Source of the DNA: Neobacillus mesonae
GTDB taxonomy: Bacteria; Bacillota; Bacilli; Paenibacillales; Paenibacillaceae
Reading direction: 5' to 3'
Length of the DNA stretch: 64,000 bases
Assembly (NCBI GenBank): GCA_023715865.1
Contig: JAMBOW010000002.1
Coordinates: 806,001 to 870,000 of the forward strand
The position numbers and the translations under genes were made by a program. Shown one piece after another: positions 45,384 through 53,125 of this stretch. Positions within the stretch are counted from its first letter, which is position 1. Each line of letters opens with the position of its first letter. The notes below the pieces were generated by a model, which saw only the letters and a program-made list of their open reading frames with translations, did no database searches and had not been told where the DNA came from.

Positions 45384-46988
45384 CTAACCATCTAACCCGT
45401 TTTTCTTATAGGCATAAATAAAGATAGCTGAAGCAATGAAGAACCACCCAAAAAGAACGGAGCTATCTAAAAGATTCCATGTGTAGTCACCATCCGCGAA
45501 AAGGCTACTAGCAAAATTAGTTAAAACCCCTGTATACGTGTAGTTCATAATTTCAGCTAAAATATTGTTTTCTTTAAGAAATTTTAGTACAGGTACTGAA
45601 GTCAAAAGAAGCGTAACAGGCATACTAAAGATTGCTGACTGGGCTTGATTGTTTGCTAAAATCCCCACAATGTATCCAATTAATAGACTAATTAAACTAG
45701 CAACCGTTGTAATGATGAAATAACTTACTAAAGGGACTTCTTGAAATGACATTCCACTCGCAGGAATCATAACTATATTTGCTACTATTAATATAAATAA
45801 TGGAGGAATCAAAGTACCAATTAAATACTCCACACCATTAACGGAAGATGTCATTAAGACCCTTAAGGTGTTCTTTTCTTTTTCTTCGGCTAAAGGACTG
45901 CTGCTCATCGAAATGCCAGCTATGGCGATATTAAAAATCAGACCAAAACTAAGCACAAATGCACTAGTAGAAAAATTCATTCCCGCTGTGCTAACCTCTA
46001 CATTGGGCATGATATTTCTCATTATAAAGGCAAATCCTATGGCTAGGATTGGAGCGATGATAACACCGGTATTACTTAGTATGGTTTGAAATTTCATGCC
46101 TATAATCGCATTGATTTTCCTTAATGATGCGTTCAAAGTAATTCCCTCCCCGTAACTTCTAAGAAGGACCTTTTCTAGTGTTGGTTCACATGAATGAATC
46201 GTTACTAGCTCATCATTAGCCATCCATTGATTGATTTTTTCTCTCGTTTCATCGGAATGGGGCAAAATAAACTCACTTTCATCCGTTAATTGGATTTGAT
46301 AACGTTTATTACGATTGTATCTAAGACAAACATCCTTCGGAACTCCATGCTCAACAATGAGACCATCATTTAAAAGAGCAACATGATCACAAAGTTTAGT
46401 TGCCTCATCCATGTTATGGGTTGTAAGGAATATAGCTGTCCCATTCTCCTTTAATTCAAATAAAAGGTCATGAACGGCTTCAGCTGTACTCGGGTCTAGT
46501 CCGCTAGTGGGTTCATCTAAAAAAAGCACCTTCGGTTGATGTAATAGAGCTCTGGCGAGAACCAGCCGTTGTGTCATTCCTTTTGATAATTGGTTTGCCA
46601 TTTTATGTTTATGGTCGGATAAACCAATTCTTTTTAAAAGAAGGTCAATACGATCCTTCTCTACATTTAAAATTTTGGCAAATAATTTCATGTTATTATA
46701 AACCGTCATCTTTTCATATAATCCGCTATTGTCTGTAACAATCCCCACTTGCTCATAAATTCGTTCATTTATCTGCTCAACAGGGATTCCTAAAACCTTT
46801 GCTTGTCCAGATGTTTGGGTTAGTTGCCCCGTCAGAATTTTAATGGTCGTTGTCTTTCCTGAACCGGATGGTCCAAGAAAACCAAAAATTTCACCTGAAT
46901 GAACTGAAAAACTTAGATCCTTTAAAGCTGTTTCAGTTTTGAACGTTTTAGATAGGTGTTCAACTTGAATGACCAATTGCTTTTCCAT
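45384..46988 (-). CDS. ABC transporter, ATPase and permease in one reading frame
   Basis: A 534-residue frame. The first 284 residues are a complete ATPase: Walker A GPSGSGKTT, signature LSKGMTQRLVLARAL, Walker B VLFLDEPTSGLDP, H loop TTHNMDEATKLCD. The last 250 residues form a six-helix ABC-2 permease (IAPILAIGFAFIMRN, SSSPLAEEKEKNTLRVLMTS, MPVTLLLTSVPVL, ending KKNGLDG). A TTG at 46136, seven bases after GGGGAGGG, lies exactly where the permease (LNASLRKINAIIGMKF) would begin, so the permease may also be made alone. The ATG at 46988 follows GGAGGAGAGG. A LytTR regulator gene lies upstream. The gene is AT-rich. Confidence 0.88.
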   Translation of the reverse strand: MEKQLVIQVEHLSKTFKTETALKDLSFSVHSGEIFGFLGPSGSGKTTTIKILTGQLTQTSGQAKVLGIPVEQINERIYEQVGIVTDNSGLYEKMTVYNNMKLFAKILNVEKDRIDLLLKRIGLSDHKHKMANQLSKGMTQRLVLARALLHQPKVLFLDEPTSGLDPSTAEAVHDLLFELKENGTAIFLTTHNMDEATKLCDHVALLNDGLIVEHGVPKDVCLRYNRNKRYQIQLTDESEFILPHSDETREKINQWMANDELVTIHSCEPTLEKVLLRSYGEGITLNASLRKINAIIGMKFQTILSNTGVIIAPILAIGFAFIMRNIMPNVEVSTAGMNFSTSAFVLSFGLIFNIAIAGISMSSSPLAEEKEKNTLRVLMTSSVNGVEYLIGTLIPPLFILIVANIVMIPASGMSFQEVPLVSYFIITTVASLISLLIGYIVGILANNQAQSAIFSMPVTLLLTSVPVLKFLKENNILAEIMNYTYTGVLTNFASSLFADGDYTWNLLDSSVLFGWFFIASAIFIYAYKKNGLDG

Positions 46989-47024
46989 TCGCTTTCCTCT
47001 CCTCCATTATTATAAATTTTAGCC

Positions 47025-47059
47025 ACCTAAAAATTTGTTTATAATAAATTCTTTTAGGT
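47025..47059. promoter_or_regulatory. Inverted repeat in the promoter region of the ABC gene
   Basis: ACCTAAAA (47025-47032) and TTTTAGGT (47052-47059) form an interrupted palindrome with AT-rich inner extensions, 36 bases upstream of the ABC start. It could be an operator for the adjacent LytTR protein, although LytTR sites are usually direct repeats. Confidence 0.45.
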
Positions 47060-47142
47060 TAACCAACTACTTATAAGTTAAGTGATTAGACTAAGAATGT
47101 CGTAAAAGTTCGTTGAACAGTACTAAGATAAAGCCCAAATGT

Positions 47143-47177
47143 AATAAAAAAAGGCTGAAATGGACTCATTTCAACCT
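47143..47177 (-). terminator. Rho-independent terminator of the LytTR gene
   Basis: AGGTTGAAATG / CATTTCAGCCT (one mismatch) with a four-base loop, followed on the minus strand by TTTTTTTATT. It is ten bases past the stop codon. Confidence 0.85.
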
Positions 47178-47187
47178 CAACCGTACG

Positions 47188-48192
47188 TTAAAACTCTATT
47201 AATTGCTTCATTTCATCTAAACGATTCCGTGAAAGCGGAAGTTTCATATTAGGATTACCTTTCAAAATTAAGGTATAGCTATTTTTTGAATAACTAATCA
47301 ATTCAGATACGCGTTGCAAATTGACTAAATATGATCGGTGACACCTGAAAAAGCCAAACTTAATTAACTTTTCTTCTAAATCATTCATAGTAAATTCTGT
47401 TGGAAAGGATTCTTCAGCAATACGAATATGACTAACGCTGTTGATGCTTTCAATAAAATCAATTTCATCGGGACTAAAAAAGATCGTTTTATCCGCCAAC
47501 TTACACGTAACTTTAAACACATTCCTTGGTTTAATATTTTCAGTCTCGTTCTCGCTCTCACTCTTTGAATCAAAATCTGTTTCTTGGAGCAGGTCTGTTT
47601 TTTCAAGCCCATTTGTCGAATGATAACGATATACCTCATTGCTCAAAAGTAATAAATCTTCAATATAATTAGAAGTAAATAATGTGGCCATATGATTCGA
47701 ACGCAAATGTGCTAATGCTTTTAAATATAATTCAATTCCTTCGTCTGATAAATTATTCAATGGATTCTCGATCAATACCAACTGTGGGGAAAACAAAAAC
47801 ATCCGAAATAGACTGACTCTCTTTTTTTGTTCTTTTGTTAAAAACTTAATTTTTGTTCGCCAAACATCTAATAAAGAGAACTCAGATATACACTCTTCCA
47901 AAGGAGGTTGAAAATCTGCAATTTTTTTAAAATATTTTAAGTATCTTTGAACAGTTAAAGAATCATACAACCCATCATCTTTTTGTTCTGATAATATGGA
48001 ATCCGTTTCTTTTCTAATATGACCACTCGAAGGAACTGCTCTTCCTGATATCAAACTAAATAACATAACACTTTCTTCACTGGACATTTTAATTCCAATC
48101 TGAGATGTTTCTTCAATAACTAAGTCTATATCTTTTAATATAGTTCGGTTCCCTTCCTGTTTCAGCACTTTTTCTAAGATTATCAATGTCAT
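47188..48192 (-). CDS. LytTR DNA-binding regulator with an N-terminal degenerate ABC ATPase domain
   Basis: A 334-residue protein. Residues about 1-200 follow the layout of an ABC ATPase, but the catalytic motifs are gone. Where Walker A should be is GIKMSSEESVMLFSLISG, with no GK[ST]. The signature region reads LTKEQKKRVSLFRMF, and Walker B is LVLIENPLNNLSDEG, lacking the Asp-Glu pair. Residues about 230-334 are a LytTR domain: IDFIESINSVSHIRI, FFRCHRSYLVNLQRV and LPLSRNRLDEMKQLI. It lies directly upstream of the ABC transporter, so it may sense or control it. The ATG at 48192 is preferred over the GTG at 48201; neither has a strong site. Confidence 0.85.
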   Translation of the reverse strand: MTLIILEKVLKQEGNRTILKDIDLVIEETSQIGIKMSSEESVMLFSLISGRAVPSSGHIRKETDSILSEQKDDGLYDSLTVQRYLKYFKKIADFQPPLEECISEFSLLDVWRTKIKFLTKEQKKRVSLFRMFLFSPQLVLIENPLNNLSDEGIELYLKALAHLRSNHMATLFTSNYIEDLLLLSNEVYRYHSTNGLEKTDLLQETDFDSKSESENETENIKPRNVFKVTCKLADKTIFFSPDEIDFIESINSVSHIRIAEESFPTEFTMNDLEEKLIKFGFFRCHRSYLVNLQRVSELISYSKNSYTLILKGNPNMKLPLSRNRLDEMKQLIEF

Positions 48193-48369
48193 TTTATACA
48201 CACTTTCATTATCTTATTTATGTTTATTGTACAACACCCGATTCGGTTGAAGGTAATAATAAACATGTTGTACCGATATATACTACTACGTCTGATTCTT
48301 CAACTAACCTGCTGCCAGAAGTAGAGTATAATAGGAGTAGTTGTAAATATATTTCAGGAGGCTACAGCC

Positions 48370-48771
48370 ATGTCACAGGAGATCTGGATTAACCTGCCAG
48401 TCAAAGATGTTGAGAAGTCAACTGCCTTTTTCAATGAGATTGGTTTCCATGCGGTGAGCGTCGGGAATGAAAGAGCCAAGCTTGCCATAGGCCAAACAAC
48501 GATTCTGCTGTTCCCAGATGCGGCGTTTGAGAAATTTACAGGTTCAAAAACCGCAGACACTTCCCATAGCGCAGAAGTAATATTTTCCATTGGCGCTGAA
48601 AGTAGAGAAGAAGTAGATGCCTTTATTCGAAAAGTAGAGTTGGCCGGAGGAAACATCTTTGGTAAGCCGAGTGAAATTGATGGCTGGATGTACGGCGCAG
48701 GATTTGCCGACTTGGACGGTCACCGTTGGAACCTGCTGTACATGGATGAGAGCAAAATGCCAAAACGCTAA
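48370..48771 (+). CDS. VOC family protein (glyoxalase/bleomycin-resistance-like)
   Basis: A 133-residue protein with two beta-alpha-beta-beta-beta units: EIWINLPVKDVEKSTAFFNE at the start and AGFADLDGHRWNLLYMD near the end, the latter holding the usual acidic/His positions. It resembles the glyoxalase-like extradiol-dioxygenase-fold proteins; the reaction is unknown. The start is ATG with CAGGAGG upstream; a terminator follows six bases after its stop. Confidence 0.88.
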   Translation: MSQEIWINLPVKDVEKSTAFFNEIGFHAVSVGNERAKLAIGQTTILLFPDAAFEKFTGSKTADTSHSAEVIFSIGAESREEVDAFIRKVELAGGNIFGKPSEIDGWMYGAGFADLDGHRWNLLYMDESKMPKR

Positions 48772-48776
48772 TATAA

Positions 48777-48816
48777 CAGCGCTGGTCACCTGTTTAAGGT
48801 CACCGGCGTTTTTTAT
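48777..48816 (+). terminator. Rho-independent terminator of the VOC gene
   Basis: CGCTGGTCACCT / AGGTCACCGGCG (one mismatch, one G-U pair) followed by TTTTTT. Confidence 0.85.
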
Positions 48817-48891
48817 ATCCTCTGGTGAGTTAAATCTATACTGCTTCATCTATCGATTACTAGTTAGTTGAATAATTCTTATATACTTATT

Positions 48892-49350
48892 TTAACTAAT
48901 GAAAGGTGGGATTTCACCAGACAATAAATCCTCAAAGAAAATCATATGATCAGGAAACAGATTCTCTGGGAGAGCTTGAATAGGAAAAAAAGCAGTCTCC
49001 AACGATTCATCTGTAATTTGTAGCTCACCTTTAAACTCCTTACAAGTAAACATTACTTGCACTAATGAGGTTTGGTTACCATTTCTGAATATTTTGTCAA
49101 TGTTCGAGTAAATACCGAACAATTCCATTCTACCTAATTTTAACCCGGTTTCTTCCAAAACTTCTCTTCGAGCAGTATCTTCAATTTTTTCACCAAGTTC
49201 CATGAAACCACCTGGAAGTCCCCAAAAGCCATTGTCTACACGTCGGTGTAATAAAATTTGGTCTTTATTGATGACAATAGCCCCAGCTACTACCATAATT
49301 ATTTTCGTATTCCCAACCAAACGACGTAACTCCTGAATGTAACTAGCCAT
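48892..49350 (-). CDS. NUDIX hydrolase
   Basis: A 152-residue NUDIX protein of the YjhB-like group. It has a short N-terminal helix (SYIQELRRLVGN), then VVAGAIVINKDQILLHRR, and the motif GGFMELGEKIEDTARREVLE followed by ETGL. It is the third NUDIX gene of the window; the three share only the motif. The substrate is unknown. The start is ATG with GAAGGAG upstream. Confidence 0.9.
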   Translation of the reverse strand: MASYIQELRRLVGNTKIIMVVAGAIVINKDQILLHRRVDNGFWGLPGGFMELGEKIEDTARREVLEETGLKLGRMELFGIYSNIDKIFRNGNQTSLVQVMFTCKEFKGELQITDESLETAFFPIQALPENLFPDHMIFFEDLLSGEIPPFIS

Positions 49351-49441
49351 AGTTTCTCCTTCGTTTCATATTTAGCCCTATTTTATTGTTTTAAGAACTA
49401 GTTTTAAATAGATCATTGTGTCTTGGATATGGACTATTGTT

Positions 49442-49467
49442 ATTAAGCTAACTGCCGTTAGCTTAAT
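49442..49467. repeat. Dispersed palindromic repeat, best-formed copy
   Basis: ATTAAGCTAAC / GTTAGCTTAAT, a perfect 11-bp stem around TGCC. Related sequences occur at 44237-44264, 50941-50970 and 61987-62010 with the shared core CTAAnCTGCCnGTTAGC. Confidence 0.6.
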
Positions 49468-49594
49468 GAATAATGGAAGGAACTGATTAGTCACTTTTCT
49501 AATCGGGCACTTGGAGACTTCGTTAAAATCCTTCTGAACTTCCGAATAAGATCGGGGCAATCAAATCAGACCGGCTATGAAGAGAAAGCAACAA

Positions 49595-49628
49595 CATAAA
49601 GGAGCGAACACCTTATGAGTGTTCGCTC
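49595..49628 (-). terminator. Hairpin downstream of the nitroreductase gene
   Basis: A perfect 10-bp stem (GAGCGAACAC / GTGTTCGCTC, arms 49602-49611 and 49619-49628) followed on the minus strand by CTTTATGTTG. The T-run is short, and it lies 122 bases past the stop, so it is a moderate terminator candidate. Confidence 0.55.
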
Positions 49629-49749
49629 GAAGAGCAGTTTTATATTGGTTAGTACTGAAACGCATCTTTGAGATGACTTATCTTGGTTGTTTGCTAATCG
49701 GTGTCATGCACTCTTTCTTTAGCAGTAACCATGCATGCGTAAGAATAAA

Positions 49750-50388
49750 TTACCTCCAAAATGTAATCTTGTCAGAACCTAATCGAACTGACTCATACCC
49801 TTCTTCTTTGGCTTTCCCTATTGAAATAATCATTACTGGAACGTACCGTTCCTCATCCAAATCAAATGATTTTGCTAATTGATCGTTTTCAAAGCCTGCC
49901 ATTGGATTTGAATCATACCCATGTGCACGAGCTACTAACATTAGCTGCATAGCAAAGAGGCTGCTATCGATTTTTGCAATCTCAACTTTCATTTCTTTTG
50001 ATAAAGTTGGGAACATCGATAGAATGGTTTCGAGTTGACGATCTCGTACATCTGCAGGCATTTTTCCTTGTTCAACAGCTGTATTGTAAATTTCTTCAGC
50101 ATATAAATGGCTTTGAGTATCACCAAAAATTAGCAACATAGCTGCTGAAGTATCATTTTGTAATGTATTGAAACGCACAAGAGGTCTGAGTTTGTCTTTT
50201 CCTTCTGGAGTATCCACCACAATTACACGCCAAGGCTGCATATTTGCAGAAGATGGAGCTAAACTGGCTTCCGAAATAATTTCGCTTATCTCTTCCTTCG
50301 ATATTTTTATGTTTTCATCATAATTACGGACAGAACGCCGCCCCTTAACTATATCGGCAAAATCGTTGTGAGATATATTGTTAAACAT
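49750..50388 (-). CDS. Nitroreductase family protein
   Basis: A 212-residue FMN-dependent oxidoreductase. It has FADIVKGRRSVRNYDENIKI (FMN phosphate contact RRSVR), then EASLAPSSANMQPWRVIVVD, and ARAHGYDSNPMAGFENDQL, all typical of the family. It likely reduces quinones or nitro-compounds with NAD(P)H. The ATG at 50388 follows AAGGAGAG; the frame upstream to 50424 adds twelve residues without a site. It is divergent from a MerR gene that probably controls it. Confidence 0.92.
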   Translation of the reverse strand: MFNNISHNDFADIVKGRRSVRNYDENIKISKEEISEIISEASLAPSSANMQPWRVIVVDTPEGKDKLRPLVRFNTLQNDTSAAMLLIFGDTQSHLYAEEIYNTAVEQGKMPADVRDRQLETILSMFPTLSKEMKVEIAKIDSSLFAMQLMLVARAHGYDSNPMAGFENDQLAKSFDLDEERYVPVMIISIGKAKEEGYESVRLGSDKITFWR

Positions 50389-50417
50389 AGAAACTCTCCT
50401 TCTGATAACGTTCGATT

Positions 50418-50481
50418 TTGACATTGTAATATGTCTTTCGTTATCATATTCGTATTATGAACTATGAACCTAGGTTTATAG
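50418..50481. promoter_or_regulatory. Divergent promoter and palindromes between nitroreductase and merR genes
   Basis: A plus-strand promoter is TTGACA (50418-50423) with TATCAT (50442-50447), spacer 18. GACAT-6-ATGTC (50420-50435) overlaps its -35 box. A second palindrome, CTATGAACCTAGGTTTATAG (50462-50481, one mismatch), lies just downstream. Either may bind the MerR protein. Confidence 0.6.
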
Positions 50482-50504
50482 CAAATACAAAAAGAGGTCA
50501 CTTT

Positions 50505-50864
50505 ATGAAAATTAATGATGTTTCAAATTTAACTGGTCTTCCCATATCAACATTGAGATTCTATGAACGTAAAAACCTAATTCCAGACAATTTCGTTAAA
50601 AGAGATGAAAATAATTATCGGCTTTATTCTGAAGAAGTTATTGAATTTTTAGATGACGTGAAAGCACTTTTATCCGCGAATTTTTCTATAGAAGAGTTAA
50701 GTTTGCTAGTAAATCAACAAATTAATTTATCATATGAAGCAAAGAAGAAAATGGTCGAGCAAAAAATTAATGAAATTGATGATATTCAGAGGCAATTAAG
50801 AAAGTCGAAAAAGTTTTTGAATGCAGTCTTGGAAGGAAACGCAAATTTTCAAACAAAGTGTTAA
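50505..50864 (+). CDS. MerR family transcriptional regulator
   Basis: A 119-residue regulator: MKINDVSNLTGLPISTLRFY, then ERKNLIPDN and NNYRLYSEEVIEFLDDVKAL form the winged helix-turn-helix, followed by a dimerisation coiled coil (VEQKINEIDDIQRQLRKSKK). There is no metal-binding cysteine set; it is of the small-molecule or redox type. The ATG at 50505 follows AGAGGTC; the frame from 50457 overlaps the promoter region. It is AT-rich. Confidence 0.92.
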   Translation: MKINDVSNLTGLPISTLRFYERKNLIPDNFVKRDENNYRLYSEEVIEFLDDVKALLSANFSIEELSLLVNQQINLSYEAKKKMVEQKINEIDDIQRQLRKSKKFLNAVLEGNANFQTKC

Positions 50865-50876
50865 GGATAATTAAAG

Positions 50877-50937
50877 CAGCGATCGATTTAGAATGACACT
50901 TCTAATGTGTCTTTCCAATTAGGTCGCTGTTTTATTT
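50877..50937 (+). terminator. Rho-independent terminator of the merR gene
   Basis: CAGCGA / TCGCTG enclose an inner GACAC/GTGTC hairpin, followed by TTTTATTTATT. Confidence 0.75.
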
Positions 50938-50940
50938 ATT

Positions 50941-50970
50941 ATCCTAATCTGCCCGTTAGCGCATTAGGAT
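50941..50970. repeat. Dispersed palindromic repeat copy
   Basis: ATCCTAAT / ATTAGGAT flank CTGCCCGTTAGCGC. It shares the CTGCCCGTTAGC core with the copies at 49442 and 44237. Confidence 0.55.
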
Positions 50971-51033
50971 GCACTAGAATTCAGTAATTTTTCCATTCTA
51001 ATCCCAACTACATAATCCTCATCTTGATTAATC

Positions 51034-51201
51034 TTACTGTACAAATCTACAGGCCTTGCCTAGATAGCATGAATTCTCTGTGGCACCATAAAGATTCGCA
51101 TAACCCACGACTCGACCATCGTGTGTGACTACGGTGGGTTTAATTCTATGTTTAACGGATTCAAGAATTTGTTCAGGTTTTTCTTCAAGATTCCATATCA
51201 T
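51034..51201 (-). pseudogene. Broken GNAT acetyltransferase fragment
   Basis: A 55-codon minus-strand frame reads IWNLEEKPEQILESVKHRIK, then PTVVTHDGRVVGYANLYG and NSCYLG, the strand 2 to strand 4 part of a GNAT enzyme. Where the acetyl-CoA loop should follow, the reading stops. In the next frame the sequence continues RPVDLYSKINQDEDYVVGIR down to about 50980, an unrelated or shifted tail. Both ends of the domain are missing, so the gene is dead. It fills the gap between the merR gene and the response regulator. Confidence 0.6.
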
Positions 51202-51369
51202 AAGCTACTTTTCCTTTGGTCTGGCAGAATAACATTCTTTTAGCCCAAATGTAACGATAACGATCAGCTATACTTACATATTTCGAGTTTTCATTCCATT
51301 TTTCACCATACGTGTTAAAATCGGTATAGCGAAAACTAAACTCATAGTTAAACAAGGAGTATTTATGAA

Positions 51370-52524
51370 ATGAAAGCTATTCTTATTGACGACGAACCTC
51401 TAGCATTATCTTATTTGGAGCGTCAATTAATGAAGATGGATACGATCAGCCTTGAAATTTCAGGTAGATTTACAAACCCTTACGATGCCCTGGACTTAGC
51501 AAACCATACAAAAGTGGATATTGCTTTTATTGATATTGAATTGCCCGAGATCAATGGTATTGAGCTAGCAGAACGATTGCTGGAGCATTATCCCGGTCTA
51601 ATGGTTGTATTTGTTACTGCCTATCAAGAGTACGCTGTAGATGCCTTTGAATTAAATGCCATTGATTATATTGTGAAGCCAGTCCGTTTTGATCGGTTGT
51701 CCAAAACTATAAATCGGATTATTAGCAATCATAAAGTCAACCTTAGTAACGCTGGCCCCTTGCAACCTATTAGGATGACGATGTTCAAACAAGTTATGAT
51801 TGAGGAACCGCAATCACCCGGTCACTTCTCATTGCTGCAATGGAGGACCGCCAAAGCACAGGAGCTTTTTCTCTACTTGCTTCAGCACAGAGGACAGCTA
51901 GTTCGTAAATCGTTTATCGTAGATTTGCTATGGCCTGATGTAGACGTTAACAAAGCCTACTCGCAACTGTACACAACGATTTACCATATTCGGAAAACCC
52001 TCACTCCTTATGAAAAAAGGTTTCAGATCAAGAGTGCAAATGACGGATATGTGCTGGGGTTAGAGAATGTAATACTGGACGTAGCAGGTTGGAGCTCTTC
52101 TCCGGAGGCTAATCCAATTTCAGAGAATACACTGGAGCATTATATTGAGAAGATTAGCAGCTATACAGGTGATTATCTGCAGGAATACGATTATTGGTGG
52201 GCAGAAGGAGAGCGGCAAAGACTCAAACAATTATGGATTCATACGGCAATATGCTTGGGCCAGTGGTATGAGGCGCATCAGCAATTTGACGAAGCTTTGA
52301 CAGCTTACTTACATATACGAGGTCTCTATCCAATAGAGGAAAAGTCTTCATTTGCCTTGATGAAGCTATATGACAAGATCCGCAAACCACAAAAGACTCT
52401 CGAGTGCTATCAAGAACTCACAGAACAGCTAAAAGAAGAATTCGACGAGCCCCCAGGGTACGATATCCAGCAATGGTTTAAGAAATGGAAAAAAAGACAG
52501 AGCCGTTTAAAATCAGCATTTTAA
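51370..52524 (+). CDS. Response regulator with REC, winged-helix and BTAD domains
   Basis: A 384-residue regulator. The receiver domain has the acidic pair at 7-8 (LIDDEP), phosphoacceptor Asp55 (FIDIELPEINGIE), Thr83 and Lys103 (YIVKPV). A trans_reg_C winged helix follows (about 140-230: AKAQELFLYLLQHRGQLVRK, LLWPDVDVNKAYSQLYTTIY). The last part (about 235-375) is a BTAD tetratricopeptide-like domain (YEAHQQFDEALTAYLHIRGL, QKTLECYQELTEQLKEEF). This layout is used with LytS/DISM-type kinases in Paenibacillus relatives. The start is ATG ten bases after AAGGAG. It opens the cluster with the sensor kinase at 53126. Confidence 0.93.
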   Translation: MKAILIDDEPLALSYLERQLMKMDTISLEISGRFTNPYDALDLANHTKVDIAFIDIELPEINGIELAERLLEHYPGLMVVFVTAYQEYAVDAFELNAIDYIVKPVRFDRLSKTINRIISNHKVNLSNAGPLQPIRMTMFKQVMIEEPQSPGHFSLLQWRTAKAQELFLYLLQHRGQLVRKSFIVDLLWPDVDVNKAYSQLYTTIYHIRKTLTPYEKRFQIKSANDGYVLGLENVILDVAGWSSSPEANPISENTLEHYIEKISSYTGDYLQEYDYWWAEGERQRLKQLWIHTAICLGQWYEAHQQFDEALTAYLHIRGLYPIEEKSSFALMKLYDKIRKPQKTLECYQELTEQLKEEFDEPPGYDIQQWFKKWKKRQSRLKSAF

Positions 52525-52600
52525 TGTAGTGTGATGTTCAGAAGTTGTATAGCAGGCAATTATAAAATAGATACATTCAATTGCCTGGAGGTGTATATGA

Positions 52601-53089
52601 TTGAACATTATTAGAAATTTTGCAGATCCAAATGGGAGTCACTGTCTTCTGCTCAATTCGTTAAGAGAAGTCAATGTTACTTCCTTAAGAAGCTTCCCTT
52701 ACTATAGAGGGTTTTATATTAAACTTGGAGGAAATAACTTAACAGGAATTTTCGCCAGCACCGAGGGTCCTCTCTTCTTCTTTAATCAGGATCTATACCT
52801 ACTTGAAAAGGGGTATTGCACTTTTGATCTGAAGAGAATTGGACAGGAGCCCGTCGTTCATTTTATATGGAGAGAGAAATCTATCCTACAAATTCCTCAT
52901 GCTTGGCCTTTAGTTATACAGAAATGTGGGAAAACCGGTAACTATACTGCTGACTTTTTCTGTTGGCTGAGCGAAGCTGTCACTTCTGAAAAGTTTTACT
53001 CTTTCTATACCCTGAAGAATGATATAAAAGCAATAAAACCGAATTTGTTCAATTTCAAGTGCAGTAAAAAGCTTCTTATATTTGTATAA
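52601..53089 (+). CDS. Protein of unknown function between the response regulator and kinase
   Basis: A 162-residue soluble protein that I do not recognise. It reads NGSHCLLLNSLREVNVTSLR, YYRGFYIKLGGNNLTGIF, and VVHFIWREKSILQIPHAWPL, with aromatic-rich, mostly beta character. The start is a TTG, nine bases after GGAGG; the ATG just before it is out of frame and stops after five codons. Lying between the regulator and the sensor on the same strand, it may belong to their signalling system. Confidence 0.65.
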   Translation: MNIIRNFADPNGSHCLLLNSLREVNVTSLRSFPYYRGFYIKLGGNNLTGIFASTEGPLFFFNQDLYLLEKGYCTFDLKRIGQEPVVHFIWREKSILQIPHAWPLVIQKCGKTGNYTADFFCWLSEAVTSEKFYSFYTLKNDIKAIKPNLFNFKCSKKLLIFV

Positions 53090-53125
53090 AAATAAAACCA
53101 TTAAAAAGTAAGAAAAAGGGTTGTT

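Larger units (their letters stand above)
49351..49749. other. 399-base intergenic region with two hairpins
   Basis: It holds the palindrome at 49442-49467 (a copy of the dispersed repeat) and the hairpin at 49602-49628. A 60-codon frame here has no ribosome binding site and overlaps the palindrome, so I do not call it a gene. Confidence 0.5.

Noticed and set aside
49378..49560. 60-codon minus-strand frame between the NUDIX and nitroreductase genes
   Set aside because: It has no ribosome binding site, overlaps a perfect palindrome and resembles no protein.
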